Assembly (NCBI GenBank): GCA_017562135.1
Contig: QEYB01001312.1
Location: forward strand, 806,001-870,000
Direction: 5' to 3'
Length of the DNA: 64,000 nucleotides
DNA from: Dipylidium caninum
Lineage: Eukaryota > Platyhelminthes > Cestoda > Cyclophyllidea > Dipylidiidae
The first letter of the stretch is position 1. Each line of letters begins with the position of its first letter. The notes below the pieces were generated by a model that saw only the letters and a program-made list of their open reading frames with translations, was not told the DNA's origin and made no database searches. The translations under genes were made by a program, and so were the position numbers. Shown here in pieces: positions 37,801 through 48,600 of this stretch.

Positions 37801-39072
37801 GTCTTTTGAGCAAATGATTGGCTTACACATTGTCACCAAAGGAGGGTGTCAGCGTTAGAAGGAAACGAACTCCCAGTACCGAGAGTTACATACCTTCACC
37901 CATCCAAGGTGCTATTCGCCCGAAAATGAACACAACGAGTGCGGTAACTGGGTGGAATCGAATCCTACTGCAGAATAAGTTAATCAGACATCGACACACG
38001 GAAGTCGTGAGTTTAGCACGGGTTGGGAGATTTAGTCGAATTGTCGCCTTCAGGAATCGGGATGCACAAAGCACACAACACTTACGTTGATAAGGTCTAA
38101 TTGATAAGACGAAAGTCGCGGTCTGCCACTATCTTCCAATAGGGACTCCTAAAGCTGCGGCTACCAATACACTGAGACGGTTTGAAAAATTGATCGGACT
38201 AATTTAAACAATCCATTGAGAAGGCGATGTGTTGATCGCTAGAGTAATATTAGCTACACACATAATTATTATTATGGATTATAACGAGAAATCCCGGACC
38301 ACTATTCAGCATGCTCCGTGGAAACAGTGATGATGATATGGGCGATGCTAATTTTCATCTTGAGGCAAACGTAAATAACCGCGAAAGATGCGCGATTGAA
38401 AAGCAGTTCCCACTTGCGCACAAATAGTCTAAAGATATTATTACAGTGTTAACCAACAACTATTATTCACTTCGTCACAAGTTGATTTAATAAATGGACT
38501 TATTGTCATCGAGCCAAGGCGAGCAGGACCGCGAACCCCCCCTACACACCAAAAGTGAAACGGCTGACCACTGCCGCTCGTAAACAGGAACAATTACAGC
38601 ATTCTGTAGACGCATGGTCGTAACTGTTTAGTGTCTCTGTTAGACCACTACGGCCTCATTAGGAACAACTAAACTCTCGGCGACCTAGGTGAATGAGGCA
38701 GAATGCGCCAGAAACGTGGGCTAAGGCCTCAGAGGCCGCACACTGTAGAACACCCATACGCGAAGCTTTGGGACTATTCGCTCACCTAGCCCCCAACATC
38801 GTTCTTAGTGCGCCTCGCTGATGCTCATTCACAAGGGCCTTCACGCGCATCACACCCATCCATGTTATAGTGTAGAAGGCTAGTTAGTGCCCGTGCGGAG
38901 TACGTTCAACGGGTGTGCTAGGTGGATAGCAGGGAATATGCTGCCTTTACGTTAATTGTTTTATAAGCGAATGGGTTGGCGATTGTGCTTCAAACTCTAC
39001 AGCGTTGTTCAAAAGCGGCTGCCTGGAGTGGAAGTGGAATGTCAACAGAGTATTTGGATTCGTCACCCGTCT
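34801..39072 (-). repeat. Right arm of the ~8.6 kb inverted repeat
   Basis: Reverse complement of the left arm, carrying NF-YB copy B on the minus strand and the copied upstream region. Homology ends near 39072, at the GGGTGACG boundary. The left arm continues for only about 310 bp beyond the equivalent point before the GTF3C1 start codon, so the right side has no GTF3C1 exon. Beyond 39072 the sequence is unrelated and T-rich. Confidence 0.9.
35870..37608 (-). pseudogene. NFYB: NF-YB copy B with a one-base deletion in the histone fold
   Basis: Same exon plan as copy A: 37331-37608, 37166-37294, 36236-36622, 35870-35917, including the 36-nt intron (37295-37330) and all splice sites. Exons 1, 3 and 4 encode the same residues as copy A. 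Exon 2 is 129 rather than 130 nt: a run of five A in copy A is four A here (about 37189-37195). The frame after YVEPLK reads LFW and meets a TGA at 37177-37179, inside the last histone-fold helix. As written the product would lose the C-terminal helix and activation region. A base-calling error at the homopolymer is as likely as a true pseudogene. Transcribed toward copy A, tail to tail. Confidence 0.75.
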
Positions 39073-41335
39073 TTGGACAGTCTGTTAATCATTCCTCTCT
39101 ATCGGCTGTAGGGTAGGCTTGGACACTTTTAATAATTTCATTGTCTTTCTCTTTTCTCTCGTACTTCACTTTTTTTTACCCTTTTCCATGCACTGATTTT
39201 TGTCAACCCTATCCTTTACCCTTCCCTCTTTTCGCTCTTCTTTAAGAATTTTTATCTGCAAATCATTTCTTTGTGTTTCTTAATGTCAGTTTAATCCTTG
39301 ACATCGTTTGCTATCATACATTTTAAGTCAGTGTAAATATTCAACTCCGGAATATTTACTATACGGATATTTACGTCTCATATTTTTTTCACTTGCCTCT
39401 GTGCGCCAATTTTTTGTTACAGTGCTATTCGTCTTCCTGAGAACCTTTCTTTCCACTTGATTTTCTTCATTGCAAATCATTCCTTCAACTTCCTTTTGTG
39501 CTTGGTTCTCTATTTTTTCCGGAGAGGGGGTGGGGGGGGGGGTTAAATGTATACTTCCTCTTGGTTTTTACTACATATTTTGTATGAGCAGAGCACGACT
39601 GATGAATATTTGTTAAAGCCCCTTAATTATCAGCGTTTTTGTCTTCTCACAATATCGCGGTGCTCAAATGAGAATAGAAGGACAGTAAACATGGCATATC
39701 TGAGAGATTGCGTTAACAGTTCCCCGAATTCTTCGCTCCTATGCCGTCAAATTCCACAATTGCACTATAAGTAACATCATTTTGCTAAATGTCATCGGCA
39801 ACAGATCCACGTTTGGATGTCGTAGACCAGGCGTCTAAATATCGTTGTCCCGTGGTGTGGTGCTTTCCTTCCTTGCTTTAAGTTACGGCCGTTTGGTGCG
39901 GGAGGGAGGGAGAACCTTTTGGCATAAGCGAGAAGCTTGGGGAAATAGTGAGTCACAATTTGCAGCTCTCTCTACCATTCTGACGTGGTCGAACCTGTCT
40001 ACATTGTTTTGGGGGCAGTGAGAGCTTCCCCAAATCCGCTTGGCGCTTCGTAGCTCAAGGCAATTGTCAACGGTGCACAATCAAAATGCTCTCTCTCGCA
40101 CAGACGTGCCTCTCTTTCCTTAATCCAGGTGACTTTACACATTAGGCACAAAAATAGAATAACGCCTTTGACCAAAGTACACTCGCTTTTTTCTCGTGGA
40201 ATCTAAATTTTTTGCTTTTTGTTACATTCAGGTAATTGTGCCAATCTGTGCTCCCAAAGTGGGAATCAGCCTTGATTCAGGAAGTAAATACGTCAAAACT
40301 CCGGTAAAAGTGTACCTTTTTAGCCTACGGAAGGTGACTGCTCTAACATTCTGGAAGTACTAATAACTGGCATGCGGACGGCGAGGAAACCATTGAGAGC
40401 GCAGAATCGGTGACGTTATCCACTGGTGTCAAGGCGGAGGCCATTACTGAAGTGGGTGTCCCGTACGGACCAAGATTTGGGCTTGGGATCACAGATCCGT
40501 AAAGTTGACTAATGCTTGACTATAAACGTGCGGAGAAGAATTAGTGGAAAGGGGAGCATGAATTTCATCAAAATAGCAACCGAAAATGCCGATAGTGAGA
40601 CGCTTGAGCAGATAAACTTAAGATCCAGGTAAACACTGTTCCTTATTTACGGTCAACGCACTCATCAAAGGAGGGGAGGCGTACTGCCGTGCTCTTAACC
40701 AGAATGGTCATGCATCAGCTTCACCACGCCCAACGCATAGTCCGGTTTGGAAGGAGGCAAAAAGCAGGCAAAATTGTCCGAACCCGTGTTGTCGAAATTC
40801 TAAATTATAACTGACAAGACAATTCGCGGACGAGCGATGACAACGAGGTTTGCTGCGCGAGGGAGTACGTGATTATTGTCGACGTTTAGGCTCTAGTTTA
40901 CAGCTACTCCGAAATCAGGCTGATTGAGATGACTTAAGGGTCACTTCTACGACCCTTTTCCGCCTGTCTCGTTGCCTCAGCATACATTGTACAGTTGGCC
41001 AACTCTGCCAACTCTCCTGTGCAGAAGTCTCGAAAACGACTTGGAAACATTTATAATGCCCTAATAGCTTTGGGCACGAAAGCCAGTGAGGAGTCTCCCT
41101 TTACTCATGGGCATTTGTGTCTCCTCCACCTTTACACTACGCGGTTATGTCTTGAGTCCCAGATCGAATGCAACTTGTTCTCCTTCGATTTGACTGCATT
41201 TATCCTCCGTCCATTGTGTGCTTGTTCGGCACTGGGGGGACAGGTGGCCTTTCTGATCCACTGTCGGGCGCCTATGAGTGCCACGACTTTGTTACACTTG
41301 TGTAAAAACTGTTAACCTAAATTTTTCCGCAGGCT
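39073..41335. other. T-rich intergenic or intronic stretch with no firm gene
   Basis: 39073-40200 is T-rich with only short open frames. A possible plus-strand exon at about 40231-40302 (acceptor ...ATTCAG, donor GTAAAA) reads VIVPICAPKVGISLDSGSKY. A frame at about 40369-40502 reads DGEETIESAESVTLSTGVKA and stops at 40502. Neither matches a family I know and they do not join in phase, so they are not called. Confidence 0.35.
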
Positions 41336-43387
41336 GAGGAGGCGCGTGTTCCCGGGCTGGTCCAGCGGCGATGGGAACCAGTGCCCTTCGAGTCCCACTC
41401 GCCTCGCGCGTCCACCAAGTGCGCTTTCTACTTTACTTGCCGAGTCCATCACAAACGTCGGCGAAACGCAGTCTTCTAGAGGTGGGAGATGTCGACTCTT
41501 CCTCAGGCGTTCACTCGCGTGCCCTGAACTGCTGCTGATGACCACACTTCGCGGCGGATACACGCGTTGGGTCAGCATTATCTGGACACCCCTCTTGAAC
41601 TTCGATTCGTCTGGAAGGCGAAGCAACAGATGTTGGCTACGAATTACAAACTACGAGGTGCCATGGTAAGCAAGGAGGTCGTTGAGAAATTGAGCAGGCA
41701 GAGTGGGAAGGGATATTTTAGGTTATCTGATCCTTCAGCATCGCATTCATAATGAGAAAGATATGTTTTGTTGCTATGACTACCGTTAACGATCTTATGA
41801 GACTGGGTAATAATTAAAAAGTGCAGTAAACCAAGGCGTGACTGAAGCATAAAACTTTTCTCTTATGCAATCACATCAAGAAGAAGTCAGCAAAAAGAGA
41901 GGCGGTTTAAAACAAGAGGTGTGTAGGCTTGTTAGTCGCTTGAAAGTCGACCCTTGAACTCCGGCGAGCTGTCGAGCTACGCGCTGCCTCTCCACCACTT
42001 CGTGGACCTCGAGTCAAGACGAGTTCACGAAAGCCCTTTATGCTGTGGCAAGAGCAGCAGTACGGGAGCGTTTTTGGTCAGGTGAAAGGACGCCGAAGGC
42101 TGTAGCGGGGCTGGAGAGGGAAGCCACATGGGTAGAGAGCCTCAACGTCCAGATGGCTAGGCGTGCAACTTGTGGGCGAGTATTACTTCGCAGGATAGCC
42201 TCTTGCTACGCCAGCGAAATCGTCATGTTATGCACTGTTCCCTCCAAGGCCAATTCATGAGATGGTTGATTGGCGTTTCACTAAGACAGACGGAGGAGTT
42301 CACATGTGAAGGTCTTATCTGAAAGGGAAGGAGGAGGAGGAGGATGTCGCCCAATGGGGTTGCAGGGCGGGTAGGCGATATTTGGGGGACGAAAGTGGCT
42401 TGCCTTGTGCGCCACGAAGCCCCACATACAAGGACGAATAAGGCACCACATGTGGACGGCCAGATTATGGCCCTCCGCCGGAGAGGCCGGAGGGTATGCT
42501 GGGGCGGCGAGGGCGGCACGAGGGGGCAGACTGAAGGAGTGTGCATTAAGAGGAAGTTGGGAGTTTAATGGCCACGGAATCGGACTCTCGTTTACACACT
42601 CCTTACTGCCGATGAGCCGCCTTTTCACATCAGAATGTAATTGAATTCCAACAGCAGAAATTATTACCAGGCCGCTCAGCCGCCCAACGCTAAAGCGAAG
42701 GAATGCGACTTAAGTAAAGGTGTATCGGTGGAAAGAAGGAGAAGGAGGTGAAGAGGAGGGAGAAGAAGAAGGAGAGGAAGTAGAGGCAGCAGTGTGTTGC
42801 TAGGGCGAATTAGCTTTGCGAAATGAATGCGATTTCGGCGTGTTTCCCGGCAATGCCGACGTGGACGTGGTGCAGACGCCAGTGCATAGTTTGACGATAA
42901 TTCGACGGCTGTTTTATGTCCCTTCACTGCGGCAAACAGTGCCGAGAGAAAACATTCTGAATATCCCAGAGGCGCCATAACATTCATTAGGCGCGAAATT
43001 AGTTTTATACAAGTGCACAGATGCGCCTTTTGCGTCTGAATGTGCATCCACCCATTGACCTGCGGCAGCAGCGGGGGGAGGAGGGGGCAATAACTCCCCA
43101 CCGTGCAACTGAGAGTGGGTAACAGTGTGGTGGCGCTCCAACGCCTTAACACCTCCACTCGGGACCGTGGAAACTATCTCTTGCAGGTTAAATGCTCGAA
43201 TTGACGAGTTGGGAAAGACTGATGGGTTGCCGGTGATGGTCACGGGGACTGAGGCACAGAATGATTCCAGCGACCCATGTCTTCCGCGACGCCGACGTGG
43301 GCGGAGGTGGACGATGAGGGACGAGCCACGAGCGTGCCGTCCATCGCCGACTCGACCTACTGCCTGTGCCACCTCAAGGACGGTCAA
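41336..43387 (+). CDS. Unidentified multi-exon gene or remnant with shifted frames
   Basis: Three blocks look coding (G/C at third codon positions, good splice sites). Block 1, 41336-41665, begins AEEARVPGLVQRRWEPVPFE. It continues in a second frame (KRSLLEVGDVDSSSGVHSRA) and a third (HALGQHYLDTPLELRFVWKA) to a GTAAGC donor. Block 2, 41947-42081, reads LNSGELSSYALPLHHFVDLE and ends in a GTGAAA donor with two bases over. Block 3, 43187-43387, starts after TTGCAG with the one base needed and continues LNARIDELGKTDGLPVMVTG. It then shifts frame near 43275 to TPTWAEVDDEGRATSVPSIA and STYCLCHLKDGQ before a GTGATG donor. Blocks 2 and 3 join in phase; blocks 1 and 2 do not. I recognise no family. 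It is either a real gene carrying assembly indels or a decaying copy. Confidence 0.35.
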
Positions 43388-44945
43388 GTGATGGATGGGC
43401 CACGACGTGCCCTACTTGCTGCCGCGACTCACCACAACGCGAGTCAAGTCACTTATATTGTGGCAGAGTGTGGAGCTCTGCACGATGCCTCTTAATAACT
43501 TTTGTCATCGTCAAAAGTCCCTAAATTTGAAGAGACTGAGAGTTTGGGAGTGGAAAACCATGATGGGGTGAGGAGTTAACATGACGTGAGTAGGCCTAAC
43601 ATAGTGCTACGTTGCGACACACTTGGAGTCTCCCCCTCCAAGGCATTTGCCGTAAACCTGACTGGTTGGATTAGGGCGTTAACGGAGGAGAGTTAAGCGA
43701 CTCCTCCCCATGCCAGGCTTCACCTTACCCAAACGGCAGTGCGCCTTGCATGTGCGACCTCAAGGCGAGGGGGACCAAATAAAAGTGGGCTTGATTAGTT
43801 TCATAGTGCCGCACTATTTTTTCCAGAATGACTGAAAACACTGTAGGCGTGACCAAAATGACGGCAAAGCCAACTTACTCGCTATGGAACGTAGAGAACG
43901 AGTGCATGGCGTGCAAAGAGATCGCCGATGGAGAAAACCAAAATACTTCCTTACTCTACGGCCCCGGCGACGAGGAGTTGAGATACAGTCGACGATCTTG
44001 GCAAAGGGTTGCCAGCATATTCTGCCCAATCCACAGGTCCTCTATTGAAGTCCATCAAGTTTTTACATGAGCCTCTGCCTCAGCGGGAGGCCCGGGGGGG
44101 GCCTGGGTCGCACACATCAACCAGGAGGGCGCCAGGGCGAGTCGTGTCGGCAGGAGTGAGGGGCCGACCGTGGATTGACGGAGGTGGGGACGAGGACGGC
44201 ATGTGCGCTGTGTAGTGCACGAGGGTAAATGTGAAACGATAGAGAGGCCAGTCAACACTCAGCCCGCTGAGGAATTGAACCGGTTCTGGGGAGAATGTCG
44301 CGAGAAGTGGGAAGTGGAGGTCGCCGGCGGAGGTGTTGCACACAACCGTCCTCTGTGTCCATGTGACTGCGAGGGTGCATAAACAGGTTTTCGCGGAACT
44401 GAGTAGTCGGATAAAAGGCCCATTCCATCTACGGTGATGTGTTCTAAACATCTTCCTCTTCACCAATGGCCGCCTCAGTGAGCAGAGTAGCGAGAGACGA
44501 CGTGCATCTCGCAGGGAAGGTGAAGAGCGATGAGAAGAGGACCTCACACCGAAGCATACCAACTTGGTCTGGTGTCAAGCACAGAGCTACAAGATGCTCG
44601 CGAGACGCCCTCGAGATGGAAGAGTGGAAGAAGACCGGCGGCAGAGTCGAAAGGCAATGGGCCTTGCGAGCATGTTAACTCTTCTGCTACACTTCCAGGA
44701 ATACTTTAAGCTTTGTCCAGTCCCGTGTCAGAACGGTAGGTAAAAGATATCCAGGGCTATTTCAAGGGGGATTTCGAGTGGAAGCGAAGGCGCTCTGGAC
44801 GTGCGCAACCGGCCCTCCCTTTATGCCATCCTGGGAGGGTGAGGCTCCTTGAGAGCTCACCCGAGGGTGACTGCGGTCAAAAATGCCAGTCGATGGAGTT
44901 TGTGCAACAGGGTTCGGCAGAAGCAGGGCGACGCAAAGGATTTTT
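43388..44945. other. No gene recognised
   Basis: Open frames of up to 160 codons (for example 44080-44562 minus) have no motif or splice context and read as chance frames in GC-rich DNA. A short G-run lies near 44093. This could be intron or 3' flank of the unidentified plus-strand gene. Confidence 0.35.
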
Positions 44946-45640
44946 CACAGAGGTAGCGCCTCTTACGAATAGCCATTTAGGGATGATATTTGCAAGGTGG
45001 TGGGCCGTCTCTAAGACGTAGGAAGAAGTTGAGTTTAGGCGACGGTTAGGCTTGCGTTGTCGACAAATGAATTCTTTTCAATCAGGCGGCCCCAACTGCG
45101 ACATTGTGTCCGCGCTCCTCACGAATGGCCTTCTGTGGACTCTACCCCAGTCGTGTCGGCCGCGACTCTTCCGACGGGGCCTTGGTGTGCGTGGGGCACT
45201 GGCGAACGCGTCGGCACTGGATTGTGGAGGAGGTGGAGGTGGAGGTGGAGGGCACTTCGTGGCGCAGATGTGGTCCTTGACAAGGGGCGTTGCGGTGGTG
45301 GTGCAGTCTGCGCAGAAGTGGTTTCCGCAGGTGTTGTGGCGGGTTTGGAGGGGGTTTGGGGGTGGGAGGCATGAGAAGAAGGAACAGCCCAACGAGGCAG
45401 CACCGATGCCACTGGCAGAGAGGTTGGAAACGAAAGGATTTATGGAGTGAGTAGAGGAGTCATGAGTGAGGGAGAGAGGGAGGGAGAATTGGAGGGAGGG
45501 AGGAGGAGGAGAAAGCGGAGCAGATGGTGAGGGGCCGCAGGCTACACATGCGGACTATGAGTTTGTCCCCCCTTCCCCCCTCTTTCCCCCCACGTCTTGC
45601 TGCGCCCCGTGGCGCGAAGATGTGAGGGCGAATCGGCGAC
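44946..45640 (-). repeat. Dispersed repeat copy B (inverted relative to copy A), with an AN1-like zinc-finger frame
   Basis: Reverse complement of 15560-16225 with scattered substitutions. Copy B keeps a longer frame: SNLSASGIGAASLGCSFFSC leads in frame into HNTCGNHFCADC and DHICATKC, then a proline run and the RRPFVRSADT tail, stopping near 45078. The spacing (C-x4-C, then H-x2-C-x4-C-x2-C, then H-x-C) resembles an AN1 zinc finger of the ZFAND type with two ligand swaps. Homology at the far end stops just after the shared CTCTGTGAAAA. Either a mobile or retrocopied gene piece, or a chance cysteine pattern. Confidence 0.65.
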
Positions 45641-48600
45641 TGGAAGGTGCTGATGGGCGTTCCTAACCCACTTTTCAGGCAGCCGGGAATGTATTTGCTC
45701 CGTTATTTGCATTCATTATTAGTTTTTATTTACGAAATCACCGCAAAACCTTTTCACGTTGTCTCTTCGGGTGTCGAGGCCCACGGAAAAACTTTGTCTC
45801 ATAAAATTACTACGACTGTCTTCGGCTATCAACCGTCCGGCCGTCTGAACGGTGCATTGGGGACGGCATCTGCTATCAGTCCTTCCTTCTCATCAGGCGT
45901 GGTCCACTTTGTGTGGGAAAACGCGAAACTGAAGGCAAGGAAGGAAAGAAAGAAACGACTCGCTCCAGCCTTTGATTTCATGTTGTGGCAAATTAATGAT
46001 TGTTTGTCCTTTGGCCCAACGCATTCTGCATTGACTCTGGGACAAAGCATTGCAATAGTCACCACAACTAAGCACTTTGGGGAGATTTCTTCCGAACATT
46101 GAATTGCTGATGAATCAGGAACAATGCGGGGTAAAGAATGGCGGTTGTGACACCGTGGTGACTGAGGAAGCGGAAGAGGGGCGCTCGGTGTTCGCGGAAG
46201 TTCAGTCCCCCTGGGGAGGGGACGGTAAGGCGGGAAGAAGAAGACGCAATAAGACGTGCGGACATGGTCGAGGGGCTGTGGGGGCAGAGCAAGGTCGCAA
46301 GACTGCGAAACTGGTCTCCCCCCTAGGACATCTCCGCGTTGTTCTAACAGTAAGAAAGGAGGTGGGCCGCACTCTCTCGTCGTAGACATCCCTGGACTTG
46401 ACATCATTCCGTCCGGTGGGCGGGCACTTATCAGCTATTGCACTAAGTGCATTGTTTAAGATCAACTGGCCTAAATGAAGTTAAGGCGAGAAGCGGGCGA
46501 GGGGAAGGAGGGAGAGAAGGTTGGGAGTTCATCAACATCTCAAAGTCACTTTTGACAAAATATTTAGCAGTCAGCCTCTTGAGAATTGCTCGACTGGTGA
46601 GAACTTTTACTGACTTTGAGTTCACCATGCGGTTGGATCGTGAGAACTTTTTACTGTTGCGGCTTATGTCGCGGACGTTCCACCATCCTCCTCCCACTGT
46701 CAAGAAAACCAACCGTTCCGTCGTCTTCAAAAACTCCTGAGGGATAACTGTTGCGAAAAAAGGCAGAATATTTAAATGAGGCTGTTTACTTAATTCCCTT
46801 AAAAGTAACATTTACTGGGCTGACGGAGCGGAGGAATTCCAAGGGTCCATGGCGTACAGATGCACCCGCAATTTTTCTAGCTCTGCGAGTATACTTACCC
46901 AAGGCTGAGATGCAAAGGACCAGACAGAAAGCCGCATCCACAACCCAAATTGTAGATGTATCCGATAAGCACGTCAAACCACAGCGTGAATGAATGCAAC
47001 TCCCCCAAGGCGACATTGACACAGACCGATGAAATCGGCTGCGCCAGAGGAGTGAGTGGAGAGTCAACCGCGTAGTTTGGTGTGGAGATATCCGTGCAGG
47101 GCTTGAAGAAGGACAGAAGTGCATTGCGCTGCGATGGGAAGTCGCTCACGCGGCTTCGACCACGCTGTTTAACTCGAAATGGGAAAAAGAGGATGGAGAA
47201 AACGCAGGCTGTGGCGAGGGTCGATTTAAAGCACCGGCGTAATTCGGCGAAATCGCCACATGCTTGGGCGCGAGGAGGGGCTGTTACACTTGTATTGGAA
47301 AGTCCGTGAGGTGAACGCCATAAAGCACCAGCTGCGTCCGGGGCCTGCCTGGATAGGCTGGCGGTCAGGCCTGGAGCACGGGATCCGAGAGCCTCGCGGT
47401 GGGCGTCCACCGCAGGTGTTCTTCTGCGTTGATGGGTGTCACTGGCATCCTGAGACACACGAAACCACCCGGTCGGTTAAGGGTAGATGTGATGCGTACC
47501 GCTAGGGAGCTCCGAGGTCCCCGAGTCACCCACCCACCCAATGGCTCGCGGCTTCTGCGCACTGCTGCAGGAGGGAGGAGCGTCCTCGGTCGCTCAAAGC
47601 CGGTCACACGCACCTCGGCGTTGGACGTGATCGCCCCTCACCCGCGACTCGTCCAGAATCAACATTTAGCCCTGAAGCCGCTGCTCGCCATTCCCCTTTT
47701 GCCCCCTCTCCTTTCCTCCCTCCCCCTCCCTTTGATATCACACGTCAATTCTGACCATCCAACTGCCCCCTCGCCCCCCTATCCACCCAGTAAGACCTTT
47801 TTTCTCAGCAAAGTTCCAGTTTCGCAATTGTGGCTCCCAAAGGGCATCTTGGTCTCGTGAGCGCTTTCGTTCGTCGAGACTTCTCGCGACTGAGTCGCTT
47901 CTCTTAATCCTTGACACGAGAGAGGGTTGAGGCCCCGTCTTTCACTCTCCCTCTCCATCTCTCGAGATTAAATCAGTGAAGTACGAACCTCAATGCAGTC
48001 GTGTCACAGATTACAACTGATTACTTAAGGTAACTTGGGACAGTCGCAGCAGCCGTAGTGGACAGGACAAAAGTGATGGGCGAGGGGAGATGTGACAGGA
48101 ATCTACTTCCTCCGCGGGTTGTCACTGACACGTGCGCCCCGCTGGATTTCTGTCCCCCCATACGGCAGCTGAGACAGTTCGGACCTCACGCCCGCACCAC
48201 CGTGGTCGGTTAGTCTTCTGCCCCATTTGTCCTGCACTTCATCCCCGGGATCTGACTGGACAATACGTATGAGCTAACGCGAGTAGCTGCAAATTGTCAA
48301 CCGAAGCATAAATTGTGAGGCATCACAACAATGTTACGCAAAGTAAATGCAGTACCTACGTAACTTTGTTCGGTTGCGCTGTCCCACGGGACCATTAGCG
48401 TCAGGGGTTCTCTGCAGCGAGAGGAGAAAGTAAAAAGTGCCCTCGTTTGTGGTAAAGATGGTAGCATTGGAGAAAAAGGTCTCTCCTCAAGTCCTTCTAC
48501 CTTTTAAGTCGGTGGAATTGCCCAAGAGTAAGTGCGGACTTGCAAAAAGTCCTCTTTTCCGTCTGGTGTCGTCAGGGCATAGTCAGTTGACTGTGCCTGT

